In this document: positions 63,604-64,000 of the stretch, in pieces
Position numbering within the stretch: the first letter of the stretch is position 1
Layout: each line of letters begins with the position of its first letter
Assembly (NCBI RefSeq): GCF_028502605.1
Contig: NC_079234.1
Coordinates: 3,162,001 to 3,226,000 of the forward strand
From: Trichoderma breve
Taxonomy: Eukaryota; Ascomycota; Sordariomycetes; Hypocreales; Hypocreaceae
Length of the DNA stretch: 64,000 bases
Direction of reading: 5' to 3'
Position numbers and translations under genes: made by a program
Notes under the pieces: model-generated
The model's input: only the letters and a program-made list of their open reading frames with translations
Told to the model about the DNA's origin: nothing
Databases searched by the model: none

Positions 63604-64000
63604 ATGGCCTTCTCCCGGTCCCTCGTGGCCGCGGTTGCCACGCTCTCTCTTGTGAAATCCACACAGGCATGGAACGTGGAGCTGCCTCCTTGCTTGGATG
63701 AATTCAAGCCCTTTGTCGCTTCAGGTTGTTTCCAAGATGGCACACCTGGTACCCCTCAGGCTCTCATCTTCCGCTCATCTCTGTCCTCTGACAACATGAC
63801 TGTTGAGCAGTGTGTTGCTGACTGTAAAGGTCTGTTTGTTGCCTTCAAATGCTTCTGATGTGGAACTAACTCTCTCCCTAGGCAATGGCTTCCGTTATGC
63901 TGGCCTCGAGTATTATGGCGTCTGCTTCTGCGGCAACACTGTAGATGGTCCTCAGGTTGATGACTCTCAGTGTACTTTCCCTTGCAACGGCGACAAGTCT
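63604..64000 (+). CDS. Secreted WSC-domain protein (5' part, cut by the window edge)
   Basis: Exon 1 is 63604-63829; exon 2 starts at 63882 and runs past the right edge, so only about 115 residues are visible. The 52-nt intron starts GTCTGT and ends with an AACTAAC branch point and CCCTAG, joining Gly in frame. A signal peptide (MAFSRSLVAAVATLSLVKST, cut near QA/W) precedes a WSC carbohydrate-binding domain: GCFQDGTPGTPQAL, MTVEQCVADCKGNGFRYAGL, EYYGVCFCGN and QCTFPCNGD, with Cys spacing typical of WSC. WSC domains bind wall polysaccharides. They occur in wall sensors and, often in tandem, in secreted fungal enzymes. Which of these this is depends on sequence outside the window. Confidence 0.88.

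Overview
The window is nuclear DNA of a filamentous ascomycete, most likely a sordariomycete (Hypocreales, perhaps Trichoderma-like). The reasons are short GT-AG introns of about 50-170 nt with CTAAC-type branch points, a 308-residue PP1 catalytic subunit, a 93-residue G-protein gamma ending in a CAAX box, a DUF3632 protein and a GH89 enzyme of fungal layout. The genus is an inference from general look, not from a search. I support 15 protein genes, one of them cut by the right edge. I see no tRNA, rRNA, CRISPR array or intact transposon.

Layout. 0.8-5.9 kb: PDX1 (E3-binding component of pyruvate dehydrogenase, minus strand) diverges from a two-TM mitochondrial membrane protein that resembles Mrx15/TMEM223; the latter converges on a secreted type-B carboxylesterase. 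8.5-13.7 kb: a DUF3632 protein and a secreted alpha-N-acetylglucosaminidase (GH89). 15.8-20.4 kb: a signal-peptide, single-pass membrane protein of unknown role, convergent with a DHA1 (polyamine/drug) MFS transporter. 20.4-32.8 kb: a 12.4 kb stretch with no supportable gene but many short palindromes. 32.8-42.2 kb: a leucine-rich-repeat protein and the PHD-finger protein NTO1 (NuA3 histone acetyltransferase complex). 46.2-50.8 kb: PP1 catalytic subunit, a selenoprotein-W-like Rdx protein with Cys in place of Sec, and G-gamma. 53.8-59.6 kb: a ubiquitin-like HUB1 with an RS/RD-rich N-terminal extension, divergent from eIF3a, whose start codon sits alone on a 3-nt exon. 63.6 kb to the edge: the start of a secreted WSC-domain protein.

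Most genes are conserved housekeeping functions (mitochondrial metabolism, chromatin, phosphatase and G-protein signalling, splicing, translation initiation). They are spaced far apart and do not form a metabolic or defence cluster. I found no convincing new system. The most unusual signals are in non-coding DNA: strong local enrichment of the octamers TACGAGTA/TACTCGTA and TACATGTA, a foldback element between HUB1 and eIF3a, nested inverted repeats near 36.3 kb, a G-quadruplex tract at 30.1 kb, and an alternating purine-pyrimidine tract at 8.06 kb.
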